Of a stretch of DNA of 64,000 bases, positions 16,245 to 24,433 are shown piece after piece (position 1 is the stretch's first letter; each line of letters opens with the position of its first letter). The stretch is taken from assembly GCF_020097815.1 (NCBI RefSeq), contig NZ_CP083663.1:2108001-2172000 (forward strand). The letters run 5' to 3'. Origin of the DNA: Haloprofundus salinisoli (GTDB lineage Archaea; Halobacteriota; Halobacteria; Halobacteriales; Haloferacaceae). The notes beneath the pieces were generated by a model that saw only the letters and a program-made list of their open reading frames with translations, did no database searches and was not told the DNA's origin. The position numbers and the translations under genes are program-made.

Positions 16245-16511
16245 ATGAGGAACGTGACGGACATGACAAACGCGACGAGTACAACGAACCCCACGGCCCT
16301 CGGTGACCGCGCATCGCCCGAGACTCTTGCTCAGAACCGGACGGGGAACGGTTCGAGTAGCGCGGCCCTACTCGGACGAACACAGTCGCGTTGGTCGGGT
16401 CTTTTCGCCGCTACGCGCGCTGCGCTCGTCGCCGTCGGAGCGAGTATCTACGGCCTCGGGATGCTAGCGCAAAGCGACGTCAGAGCGCGACTGCAGGCGG
16501 CGCTCCCGTAG
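16245..16511 (+). CDS. small hypothetical membrane protein
   Basis: 88 residues if started at the ATG at 16245 (a GTG at 16212 would add 11). The N-terminal half is Asn/Thr/Ser-rich (MRNVTDMTNATSTTNPTALG), the C-terminal part contains one hydrophobic segment LFAATRAALVAVGASIYGLG flanked by Arg residues and the tail SDVRARLQAALP. No family recognised. It lies 37 nt upstream of the Nif3 gene on the same strand. Moderate codon bias and a membrane segment support coding, but it could be a spurious frame in a GC-rich gap. Confidence 0.4.
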   Translation: MRNVTDMTNATSTTNPTALGDRASPETLAQNRTGNGSSSAALLGRTQSRWSGLFAATRAALVAVGASIYGLGMLAQSDVRARLQAALP

Positions 16512-16548
16512 CGAGGGTTACAAGCGACCGGCCGTTCTCGGTTCGGAT

Positions 16549-17316
16549 ATGCGCCTCTCGAAGCTGACCGACCGACTCGACGAGACCCTTCGAACCGACG
16601 CCTACGCGGATATCGACGCGAGCGCGAACGGCCTACAGGTCGGCCCCGACGACGCCGAGATAACTCGGGTCGCCGTCGCCGTAGACGCCGCCGTCGCCAC
16701 CGTCGACGCCGCGGCGGCGGCAGATGCCGACCTCCTCGTCACCCACCACGGACTCTCGTGGGGCGGCATCGAGCGCGTGACCGGCAAGCAGTACCGACGA
16801 ATCGCGCCGCTCGTCGAGAACGACCTGGCGCTGTACGTCTCGCACCTCCCGCTCGACGGTCACCAGGAACTCGGCAACGCCGCCGGAATCGGCGACCTCC
16901 TCGACCTCTCCGAGCGCGAACCGTTCGGAAGCCTCGGGCCCGAGTACATCGGCCAGCGCGGGCGCGCGAGCGAGCCTTTCGACGCGACGGAACTGGCGAC
17001 GACGCTCGACGCCGAACTGGACACGGGCGGCCGCGGCGTCCAGGTGCTCGAGTTCGGCCCCGACGAAATCGAAGACGTCGCCGTCGTCACCGGCAGCGGC
17101 GTCGACTGGCTGGACGAAGCCGTCGACGCCGGTGTCGACGCGCTGGTGACCGGCGAAGGAAAGCAGAAGGCGTACCACGAGGCGCGGGAGGCCGGAATCC
17201 ACGTCTTCTTGGCCGGTCACTACGCGACGGAGACGTTCGGCGTGCGGGCTCTCTCGTCGCGACTCGCCGACTGGGGCGTCGAGACGACGTTCGTCGACCA
17301 CCCGACGGGGCTGTGA
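16549..17316 (+). CDS. Nif3-like dinuclear metal-centre protein
   Basis: 255 residues of the NIF3/YbgI (GTP cyclohydrolase I type 2-like) family, which form toroidal hexamers with a di-metal site on the inner face. Family motifs are visible: ANGLQVGPDD near the start, LLVTHHGLSWGG (two His ligands), SHLPLDGHQELGNAAGIGDLL (His, Asp), and the C-terminal LVTGEGKQKAYHEAREAGIHVFLAGHYATETFGV (His, Glu). It lacks the PII-like insert of longer homologues. Biochemical role in archaea is unsettled; nucleotide or pterin-related hydrolysis has been proposed for relatives. Confidence 0.9.
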   Translation: MRLSKLTDRLDETLRTDAYADIDASANGLQVGPDDAEITRVAVAVDAAVATVDAAAAADADLLVTHHGLSWGGIERVTGKQYRRIAPLVENDLALYVSHLPLDGHQELGNAAGIGDLLDLSEREPFGSLGPEYIGQRGRASEPFDATELATTLDAELDTGGRGVQVLEFGPDEIEDVAVVTGSGVDWLDEAVDAGVDALVTGEGKQKAYHEAREAGIHVFLAGHYATETFGVRALSSRLADWGVETTFVDHPTGL

Positions 17317-17507
17317 GGGTAGAACTGGAGGAGCGGAACCGTAGATTCGGCGTGAATGGCGAACAGACGACGCGCTGCGAGGCGCGGCCGGGTCGTCGTA
17401 CACCCGCGCTGCCCTGACCGCGTCGATGGCTCAGGTCACGCGGCGAAGTGGCCGCGTTCCGGGTGATAAACGTTCGTCTCCCCGTTCGGTGCCCGCTCGC
17501 ACGACGT

Positions 17508-18218
17508 TCACTCGTACGTCGTCGTGAGATACGTCAGTAGTTCGTCGACGAGTTCCTCGTCGTAGGTCCAGAAGCCCCGAAACCGTCCCGCTTCGACTTC
17601 CTCGGCGATGAGCGCGCAGGCGGCCATCGTGTACGTACTGCCGTCGTAGACGACGAGCCACGTCCGTCCGATTTCGTCACTCGACTCGACGTGGGCGGTG
17701 ACGCCGTCGACCGGCCACTCCCCTTGCTCGTCGGCGAGGTAGACGTGAACGTCGAGATCGGTCTCTTCGACCAACCGCGAGTAAACCGACCGCTGTTTCC
17801 GGAGCGCCTCCAACGACTGAAATCCGCATCTGAGCGTTCCGTGACCGACGCGCCACGCTCGTTCCTCGATCTCCCGCGACATCGCAACCATCTGTTTCTT
17901 CTCGAACGACGTGAAAACCGTATTGTCGAGAATCTCGAACAGGGCCCGGTAGCTCGTCTCGCCCCCGTCGGACCAAGGACGGCGAATCGGCGGCGTCACC
18001 AGGTGACGGAGTTCGTCGAGACTCAGCGAGCCTGCGAACCCGTCGTCGTCGCGGATGACGACGAACCCCGGCGGTCCATCGCGGGGGAGTTTACGCCGTT
18101 TGACGGTCACGTTGCGCGTTTCGAACTGTTCGACCGGCACCGGCTCGTCGTCGGCCGCGTACGCGATAATCTGCTTTCGCTTCACCGCCACCGCAGAGAT
18201 GAACTGTCTGAGTGTCAT
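17508..18218 (-). CDS. DICT sensory-domain protein
   Basis: 236 residues. From about residue 85 the sequence SYRALFEILDNTVFTSFEKKQMVAMSREIEERAW and later TWLVVYDGSTYTMAACALIAEEVEAGRFRGFWTYDEELVDELL matches the DICT sensory domain found next to haloarchaeal regulators and kinases. The N-terminal 80 residues (MTLRQFISAVAVKRKQIIAYA..., DELRHLVTPP) are a family-specific extension. The start at 18218 is used because upstream residues are non-family. It is downstream of, and co-oriented with, the DUF7344 protein, a common haloarchaeal pairing. Probably a signal-sensing partner; ligand unknown. Confidence 0.75.
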   Translation of the reverse strand: MTLRQFISAVAVKRKQIIAYAADDEPVPVEQFETRNVTVKRRKLPRDGPPGFVVIRDDDGFAGSLSLDELRHLVTPPIRRPWSDGGETSYRALFEILDNTVFTSFEKKQMVAMSREIEERAWRVGHGTLRCGFQSLEALRKQRSVYSRLVEETDLDVHVYLADEQGEWPVDGVTAHVESSDEIGRTWLVVYDGSTYTMAACALIAEEVEAGRFRGFWTYDEELVDELLTYLTTTYE

Positions 18219-18268
18219 CGAAATCTCCGTTTCGGGGCGGAGCGTCGGCCACAGTCGGTCCACCGTGG

Positions 18269-18778
18269 TTACGTTTCGCCGTTGCCGTTGTCGCCGTTAC
18301 CGTCGTCACGTTCGTCGCCTACGACATCGCTGACATCGTCCGCCTCGGAACCGTCGCCGTTGTTCTCCGTCGAATCGCGTCGCTCCCGCTCCCCGTCGTT
18401 TTTGCGTTCGTGTCGCCGAGCGTACGTCACGAGGTCGTACAACGACGCCGGGAGCGCGGCGAGCGACAGTTCCTTAGTGTCGGTATCGTACTCGACGTAG
18501 CCCGCGTCTTCGAGCATCGGGACGTGGTTGTGATAGAGCATCGAGAGGACGGTGTCCCGCTCGTCGGACGTGACGCCCCGCCAACCGTCGGCGTTCGTCC
18601 ACCCGGTGACGATATCCGTCAACTCCTCGATCGTCAACCGCTGGAACTGCAGGAGCGCGTAGAGCGCGAACCGTCGGTGCTCGTCCGAGAGGACGGCGAA
18701 CATCTCGTCGTCGACAGTCGTTGCTTCCGAGATGAGCGTAACGTCCGACTCTCCGTGACTATTTTCGACTCTACCCAC
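18269..18778 (-). CDS. DUF7344-type winged-helix regulator-like protein
   Basis: 169 residues. EMFAVLSDEHRRFALYALLQFQRLTIEELTDIVTGW and SMLYHNHVPMLEDAGYVEYDTDTKEL form the winged-helix-like DUF7344 module of haloarchaea, related to ArsR-type HTH. The C-terminal 45 residues are an Asp/Glu/Asn/Gly-rich tail (ENNGDGSEADD..., GDERDDGNGDNGNGET), probably disordered. GTG start at 18778 with TTAACT about 25 nt upstream on the minus strand suggests a leaderless transcript; an internal Met is absent from the N-terminus. Upstream partner of the DICT gene, divergent from deoxyhypusine synthase. Likely DNA-binding or scaffold regulator; target unknown. Confidence 0.72.
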   Translation of the reverse strand: MGRVENSHGESDVTLISEATTVDDEMFAVLSDEHRRFALYALLQFQRLTIEELTDIVTGWTNADGWRGVTSDERDTVLSMLYHNHVPMLEDAGYVEYDTDTKELSLAALPASLYDLVTYARRHERKNDGERERRDSTENNGDGSEADDVSDVVGDERDDGNGDNGNGET

Positions 18779-18910
18779 AAGCGATGGTAGCCGGAGTACA
18801 GTTAAGTCTCTTTAGTGTCGAATAACAGACATTCAACGGCGGTGACTAACCGCGTCGTCGCCCGTCGACGGACCGCGTTATTGAAACGACTTCCCGACGC
18901 ATCGAGAGAT

Positions 18911-19975
18911 ATGAGCGACGACGGACGCGACCACGGAAGCGACGACGGAGATGGCGACGGCCACGCCGAGTACCACCCACCGCACCGCGAGGAGTTCGAC
19001 CACGACCCCGTGGGTCACACCGACGTCCGCGCCGGGATGACCGTCTCGGAACTCGTCGACGAGTACGGGAAGGCGGGTATCGGCGCGGCGGCGGTCCACG
19101 AGGCCGTCGACGTGTACGCCGAGATGTTGGCCGACGACGACTGCACCGTCTTTCTCTCGCTCGCGGGGGCGATGGTGCCGACCGGGATGCGGAAGGTCGT
19201 CTCCGACCTCATCCGCGACGGCCACGTCGACGCGCTGGTGACGACGGGCGCGAACCTCACTCACGACTCCATCGAGGCCATCGGCGGCAAACACCACCAC
19301 GGAACCGAACACGCCGAGGGGAAGACGCCCCGCGAGCACGACGAGACGCTGCGCGACGAGGAGGTCGACCGTATCTACAACGTCTACCTCCCCCAAGAAC
19401 ACTTCGCGCTGTTCGAGTCGCACCTCCGCGCGGAGGTGTTCCCGCCGCTGGAGGAGGAAGGCTCGGTCGGTATCGAACGCCTCTGCCGGGAACTCGGCCG
19501 CGCGAACAGCGAGGTGAACGAGCGCGAGGGTATCGAGGAGGACGCGGGCGTCGCCGCCGCCGCCTACGAGTCGGACGTGCCGATCTACTGCCCGGCCGTC
19601 CAGGACTCGGTGTTCGGCCTGCAGGCGTGGATGTACTCGCAAACGTCGGCGTTCACGCTCGACGCGCTGAAGGACATGACGCCGCTGACGGACCTCGCCT
19701 ACCACGCCGACAGAGCGGGCTGTCTGCTCGTCGGCGGCGGCGTCCCGAAGAACTTCACGCTCCAGACGATGCTCGTCACCCCCGGCGCGTACGACTACGC
19801 GGTCCAGATTACGATGGACCCCGCTTCGACGGGCGGACTCTCGGGCGCGACGCTCGACGAGGCGCGCTCGTGGGGGAAGTTGACGAAGGAAGCGCAGAAC
19901 GTCACCGTGCAGGGCGACGCGACAGTGTACCTGCCGCTGCTCGTCGCGGCGGCGAGAGAGCGAATCGGGAACTGA
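18911..19975 (+). CDS. dys: deoxyhypusine synthase
   Basis: 354 residues. In eukaryotes it transfers the aminobutyl group of spermidine to eIF5A lysine using NAD+; in haloarchaea agmatine has been proposed as donor. Landmarks: VFLSLAGAMVPTGMRKVVSDLIRDGHVDALVTTGANLTHD (NAD-binding), YCPAVQDSVFGLQ, LLVGGGVPKNFTLQ, and the catalytic Lys in SWGKLTKEAQNVTVQGDATVYLPLLVAA. The N-terminus is an acidic His/Asp-rich tail (about 30 residues) before DHDPVGHTDVRAGMTVSELV. The start at 18911 has TTATTG 28-33 nt upstream, fitting leaderless transcription. Encoded 4 kb from its substrate eIF5A and the agmatinase-like gene. Confidence 0.95.
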   Translation: MSDDGRDHGSDDGDGDGHAEYHPPHREEFDHDPVGHTDVRAGMTVSELVDEYGKAGIGAAAVHEAVDVYAEMLADDDCTVFLSLAGAMVPTGMRKVVSDLIRDGHVDALVTTGANLTHDSIEAIGGKHHHGTEHAEGKTPREHDETLRDEEVDRIYNVYLPQEHFALFESHLRAEVFPPLEEEGSVGIERLCRELGRANSEVNEREGIEEDAGVAAAAYESDVPIYCPAVQDSVFGLQAWMYSQTSAFTLDALKDMTPLTDLAYHADRAGCLLVGGGVPKNFTLQTMLVTPGAYDYAVQITMDPASTGGLSGATLDEARSWGKLTKEAQNVTVQGDATVYLPLLVAAARERIGN

Positions 19976-20004
19976 GTTCGGTGACACCCGCCGGTCGCGC
20001 CGCT

Positions 20005-21579
20005 TTACGGCAGGAACGACGAGGTGACGGTCAGGCAGTCGTGGTAGCCCTGCTGGTCGTAGCGTTTGACGTGACCTCCCGCAACGTACAGCCGACCGTC
20101 GATGACGCCGTCGACGCAGCCGACTCGCGGCGTGTCTTCGTCGGGTAACGACGTATCGAACTCGTCGGCCTCGGGATCGTAGCGGTGACAGAACGACCGG
20201 AACGAGTCGACCGAGAGCGACTCTCCCTCCTCGCGGAACAGGCCGTGCGAGAGATAAACCTGATTGTCGATGACGGGGTCGTCGGTGGTCGCATAGTGAC
20301 CCGGGATGGGCGTCGGCGTCGCCGCTTCCCACTCGTCGTCGACGGGGTCGTAGCGGAAGTTCGTGTCCGTCGACCCCGCCGTGCTGCGGACGCCGCCTAT
20401 CGCGTGAATCTTCGTCCGGCCGTCGACGACGACGCGTGCGACGGCGGGCCAGCGCTTGGCCTCGGGTATCAGCGCGAGGTTCGCGTCGACGACCTCCTCG
20501 GCGTCGGGGTCGAACGACCACAGTCGGCGCTCGTCGAACGCCCAGTGGGTCGTGCCACCGGTGCCGTGGTTTGTCGCCGTCTCCGAATCCGTGTCGCCAG
20601 TGCCGCCGGCGACGCAGTAGACGAGTCTGCTCTCGGGGTCGTAGACACCGCCCATCCCCCAGTTCGTGTACGGGCAGCTGACGCCCGTCTCGGCGGTGAG
20701 GTTGCGCCAGCCCTCGTCGGCTTCGTAGACGAAGATGTCGTCGGTGGGCACGTTGTCGCCGCCCTCGGAAGTGAGCACCCCGCCGAAACTGTACACCCGG
20801 TCGTCGACGGCGACGCCGCACGGTCCCCACACCGCCTTCGGCATGTCTTCGGCGCGGGTCCACGTTCCCTCGCCCTCCTCGGCGGGTTCGTACGTGAAGG
20901 TCTGGGCGACCGCGCTCGTGTCGACGCCGGAGTCGAAGCCGCCGAAGTACAGTAGTTTACCGTCGACGACGCCACCGCCGGCATCGCTGTGCGCCAGCGG
21001 GAGGGAGGTCTCGCTGCGCCACTGTGACTCCGGCCCTGTCGGGGTCTCGGTGTCGGTCACCGTCGGCGTGTCGGTCCCTCTCGGTGTGCTGGTCTCAGGC
21101 GGTGCGTCGGTCGTTGTCGTCGTCTCCGGCGACGTTACGCTCTCCGTGCCAGTCTCCGTCTCGGTTTCGGTGCCGGTGGCCGTTCCGGTTCCCGACGACG
21201 TGTCGGTCTCCGTCGACGTTCCCGATTCCGTCGCGTCGCCGGTCTGCGCCGGCGTGTCGGTCGTCTCGGTCTCGGTGAGGCCGGACGTCGTGGCCGTGGT
21301 CGCCGACGGTTCGTCCGTTCCGGTCGTCTCCGGCGATTCGTCCGTTTCGGACGCGGAGGTTCCTTCGGAGCGCTCGTCGGTTCCCGTTCCCGGCGGTGAC
21401 ATCGGGATCTCCATCTCGCCGTCGGACCGTTCGTTGAGGATGGCTACACCGAGTCCGGTCCCGACAGTTCCGGCCGCGAGCAACGCCAACACGCCCCGGC
21501 GAGAGCGACCCCCGGAGGACTGCCCGTCTTCCGTCGCCCCCTCACCGTGTTCGTCGACCTGGTCGTCGTTTTCTCTCAC
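20005..21579 (-). CDS. exported kelch-repeat protein with Ser/Thr-rich stalk
   Basis: 524 residues. A twin-Arg region RSRRGVLALLAAGTVGTGLG (about 25-45) should direct Tat export or membrane anchoring. Residues about 55-195 are a low-complexity Thr/Ser/Glu stretch (many TET, TGT, SGT), typical of an O-glycosylated stalk. Residues about 200-524 contain five or six kelch motifs (GGVVDGKLLYFGGF, CGVAVDDRVYSFGGV, GGVYDPESRLVYCVAGG, VVVDGRTKIHAIGGV, DGVIDGRLYVAGGH), forming a beta-propeller. GTG start at 21579. It may bind extracellular glycans or proteins; enzyme activity such as galactose-oxidase chemistry is not indicated. Convergent with dys. Confidence 0.82.
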   Translation of the reverse strand: MRENDDQVDEHGEGATEDGQSSGGRSRRGVLALLAAGTVGTGLGVAILNERSDGEMEIPMSPPGTGTDERSEGTSASETDESPETTGTDEPSATTATTSGLTETETTDTPAQTGDATESGTSTETDTSSGTGTATGTETETETGTESVTSPETTTTTDAPPETSTPRGTDTPTVTDTETPTGPESQWRSETSLPLAHSDAGGGVVDGKLLYFGGFDSGVDTSAVAQTFTYEPAEEGEGTWTRAEDMPKAVWGPCGVAVDDRVYSFGGVLTSEGGDNVPTDDIFVYEADEGWRNLTAETGVSCPYTNWGMGGVYDPESRLVYCVAGGTGDTDSETATNHGTGGTTHWAFDERRLWSFDPDAEEVVDANLALIPEAKRWPAVARVVVDGRTKIHAIGGVRSTAGSTDTNFRYDPVDDEWEAATPTPIPGHYATTDDPVIDNQVYLSHGLFREEGESLSVDSFRSFCHRYDPEADEFDTSLPDEDTPRVGCVDGVIDGRLYVAGGHVKRYDQQGYHDCLTVTSSFLP

Positions 21580-21819
21580 AGGGAACAGTAGCGTTTCTGA
21601 ATCACTATGAGCTTGTCCGTATTTCGATTGTCAACTTCGAAATAAACTTCCAAAACGGTGAATTTCTGCGCAGAAAACACGATTCGACGCTTTCCGCCGA
21701 GTCGGTCAGGTCGGTCGGGACGGTCGCTTTCGTCACGCCGGCGGTTCGGTCGCTCGGTGGGTGTGCATCGTCGCCACCGTACTCGGAATGCCTATACGTG
21801 CCTGGGCACTCGAACGTGT

Positions 21820-22425
21820 ATGAACTACGAGTCATCTCTGGACCGGGCGATGGACGCCACCGACTCACGGACGACCGAAGACAAGCGACTTCGATTCCCC
21901 GACCCCGTCGGCGAGACCGACGGCGCGTTCACGCGCCTGACGAACCTCGGCGACATCGCCGACGCGCTCTCGCGGGACCCCGAACATCTCCACAGCGCGA
22001 TTCAACGCCAGTTCGCGACGAACGGGCAGTTCGACGGCCAGCGCGCCCGCTACAACGGGTCGTTCAGCGTCGCCGACTTCGACACGGCCATCCGCGAGTA
22101 CGCCGACGAGTTCGTCATCTGCTCGGAGTGCGGCCTGCCGGACACCGTCCTCCGCACCGAGGACGGCGTCGAGATGCTGCGATGTGAAGCCTGCGGTGCG
22201 TTCCGCCCCGTCCAGAAGCGTACCTCCTCGCGCTCGCGCAACGCGCCGACGCTCGAAAAGGGGAAGACGTACGAGTTCGAGATCACCGGCACCGGCCGCA
22301 AGGGCGACGGCGTCGCCGAACGCGGCAAATACACCGTCTTCGTCTCCGGCGCACAGGAGGGCCAGACCGTGGAAGCCTCCGTCTACAACATCAGCGGCTC
22401 GCTCGCGTTCGCCCGTCCCGTCTGA
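21820..22425 (+). CDS. eif2b: translation initiation factor aIF-2 beta with TRAM domain
   Basis: 201 residues. The beta subunit of aIF2, which delivers Met-tRNAi. The core has the N-terminal helix and LSRDPEHLHSAIQRQFATNGQFDGQRARYNGSF (alpha-beta core), and the C4 zinc ribbon CSECGLPDT...LRCEACGAF (about 105-130). The last 60 residues form a TRAM RNA-binding domain (GKTYEFEITGTGRKGDGVAERGKYTVFVSGAQEGQTVEASV), a haloarchaeal addition absent from most archaeal homologues. The start at 21820 is the first Met compatible with the family. Convergent with the nucleoside hydrolase gene. Confidence 0.94.
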   Translation: MNYESSLDRAMDATDSRTTEDKRLRFPDPVGETDGAFTRLTNLGDIADALSRDPEHLHSAIQRQFATNGQFDGQRARYNGSFSVADFDTAIREYADEFVICSECGLPDTVLRTEDGVEMLRCEACGAFRPVQKRTSSRSRNAPTLEKGKTYEFEITGTGRKGDGVAERGKYTVFVSGAQEGQTVEASVYNISGSLAFARPV

Positions 22426-22482
22426 GTCGCGTTCCGGTTCGACGTTTTCCACCGTTTTCTGCCGTTTTCACCGGTTCGCCGA

Positions 22483-23439
22483 CTACAGCGACCGCTCCGG
22501 ATTCCCGTGTAAGAGCATATCTGAGAACATCCGCTTGAACCCCGCTTCGTCGATGGTTTCGACGACTCGCGTCCGCGGTTCGCCGTCGGTGATGCCGAGT
22601 TCGTCGACGAGGCTGTAGCCGCGGGTCATCCCCTCCCGCTCGTCGACGTCGACGAAGTGCGTCTCCGCCTCGGTCACGAGGTCCGGATTCAGAAAGCAGG
22701 CGAGCGCCAGCGAGTCCGGTTGGGTCGTCGCGTCGACGCCGAGACGTTCCTTCGAGAACTCGCGGGCGTGGCGCGTGATCGTCGTGAAGAAATCGGCGTA
22801 GGGGGTGTCGGCCGCCTCGAACGCTTCCAGTTCGTCGGCCTCGAACGACCCCTGTCGAATCGTCAGTCCCCAGTCGACGAGATTCACGTCGAGTTCGTGC
22901 ATCACGATCTTCGCCGCGTCGGGGTCGACCCAGAAGTTGAACTCCGCGGAGGGCGTGTCGTTGCCGAGCGTGTTCACCGCGCCGCCCATCACCCACACCT
23001 CGTCGAGCAGGTCGTTCAACTCGGGTTCGCGGCGGACCGCCAGCGCGACGTTCGTCAGCGGGCCGATACAGGCGAGGCTCACCTCGCCGGGCGACTCGCG
23101 CGCCGTCTCGACGATCTTGTCGACGGCGTGGCCGTCGGCGGAGGGAATTCCGGTGTCCGGGTAGAGCTCGCCGCCCAGTCCCCCATCACCGTGGACGTGG
23201 TCGACGTGTTCGAACTCCTTGACGAGCGGCCGGCGCGACCCCTCGTACACCGGCACCTCGTCGGCGGCGTCCGCAAGGTCGAGGGTGTGTTTGGCGTTCT
23301 CGACTTCGTAGTCGAACTCGACGTTTCCGGCGACGATAGTGAGCGCCTCCAGTTCGATAGAGTCGGCCAGCGCGGCCATGAGGATGGCCTGCGTGTCGTC
23401 ACCTGCGGTGTCCGTGTCGACGATGAGTCTGCGTGCCAT
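22483..23439 (-). CDS. inosine-uridine-type nucleoside hydrolase
   Basis: 318 residues of the IUNH family, hydrolysing the N-glycosidic bond of ribonucleosides with a Ca2+ site. The signature DTDTAGDDTQAILMAAL (residues about 7-23) supplies DxDxxxDD, GNVEFDYEVENAKHTLDLA follows, LACIGPLTNVALAVRREPEL is typical, and EFNFWVDPDAAKIV supplies metal and ribose ligands. DALAL-like C-terminal SLALACFLNPDLV supplies the distal Asp region. The start at 23439 (MARRLIVDTD) is preferred over MGAMARR three codons upstream because the motif spacing fits. Base preference cannot be told; a purine or pyrimidine salvage role. Confidence 0.9.
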   Translation of the reverse strand: MARRLIVDTDTAGDDTQAILMAALADSIELEALTIVAGNVEFDYEVENAKHTLDLADAADEVPVYEGSRRPLVKEFEHVDHVHGDGGLGGELYPDTGIPSADGHAVDKIVETARESPGEVSLACIGPLTNVALAVRREPELNDLLDEVWVMGGAVNTLGNDTPSAEFNFWVDPDAAKIVMHELDVNLVDWGLTIRQGSFEADELEAFEAADTPYADFFTTITRHAREFSKERLGVDATTQPDSLALACFLNPDLVTEAETHFVDVDEREGMTRGYSLVDELGITDGEPRTRVVETIDEAGFKRMFSDMLLHGNPERSL

Positions 23440-23548
23440 GGCTCCCACGTCACGCGGTACGTGCTTAACAGTCTTGCCCGCTGAGACCCCGATGAATCCT
23501 GCCGTCTTTATGATAGACTTTATTACTGATATGTGTATCGTGTCTTGT

Positions 23549-24310
23549 ATGCCGTCGTGGAGCGTCTACAATTTCGAGTGCGAATCCGTTGCCGACCGTG
23601 AGGCGCTGATGGAGTGGTTCGAGACGAATCATCCCGTCGCGTTTCCCCAGAACCGTTACTCCGTCTTCGCTGAAATCGAAACCGACTCCGGGACCGCTGG
23701 CGCGGATTACGCGTGGGTCGACCGGTACCTGTACATCACGGTGATGGGTGAGCCGGAGAACCTCGTCCATGAGACGGCGGACCGGTTCGAACGTGTCGCC
23801 GTCGCAGAGTTCGATAGCCGAACCGAGACGGCGACAGACGTGACCTTCGTCGTCGACAGCGACGCGGGTGGCGAGGGTGAAGTCGCGGGAGTCCGGTTCG
23901 AGGGTATCGAAGGATTCGGTGGGAACGACGTGATGTACGTGCTGGCGATGGTTCATCGGTTCCGCTTCCGGTCGTACTCGGCACAGTCACCGACGAATCA
24001 GATTACGCCACACCCGCACGCATTCACCGTCGTAGGCGACATCGACGCCTTCATCGACGACTTAGAAGGTCCTACCGGCGTCGCCCCTACTGAGGAAGGG
24101 CTCGCGCTCCTTCGGGACGACCCCGCGGACGACGACAAGTACGTTTACGGCGAGACGTACGGACCTGTCGACTCCGACGAAGACGATGCCATCGACGGCG
24201 TGACCGTCGTGGACGCCGAGACGGGCGAAACGCAGTCGTTCAACGACCCGAGCGAAGTGGAAGACGACGGCGGTCTGATGACACGGATTCGCGGACTCTT
24301 CGGGGGGTAA
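23549..24310 (+). CDS. hypothetical acidic soluble protein
   Basis: 253 residues with no family I recognise. It starts MPSWSVYNFECESVADREALMEWFE; the centre (VMYVLAMVHRFRFRSYSAQSPTN) is followed by TPHPHAFTVVGDIDAFIDDLEGP, and the C-terminus is highly acidic, ending GGLMTRIRGLFGG. The last Gly/Arg-rich helix could be a membrane-associating amphipathic segment. The start at 23549 is suggested by TTTATTAC 25-32 nt upstream (leaderless); a Met at 23531 is an alternative. It lies next to the nucleoside hydrolase, transcribed divergently. Slightly lower GC at its 5' side than its neighbours. Confidence 0.65.
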   Translation: MPSWSVYNFECESVADREALMEWFETNHPVAFPQNRYSVFAEIETDSGTAGADYAWVDRYLYITVMGEPENLVHETADRFERVAVAEFDSRTETATDVTFVVDSDAGGEGEVAGVRFEGIEGFGGNDVMYVLAMVHRFRFRSYSAQSPTNQITPHPHAFTVVGDIDAFIDDLEGPTGVAPTEEGLALLRDDPADDDKYVYGETYGPVDSDEDDAIDGVTVVDAETGETQSFNDPSEVEDDGGLMTRIRGLFGG

Positions 24311-24433
24311 GCGACTGCAGAGGGGTGAGAGCAATGCGCCGAGAGGCGGTCACACACCGGTTCTCGATTCCAGTGCCGAAGATGCCCGCGATGCCACCGT
24401 TTAAGCGGACTCGCAAGGAGTCAACTGTGAGAG

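Noticed and set aside
18878-20863. 661-codon minus-strand frame opposite deoxyhypusine synthase and the kelch gene
   Set aside because: Arg-rich, without motifs; dys is clear in the plus frame and the kelch gene reads in another minus frame.
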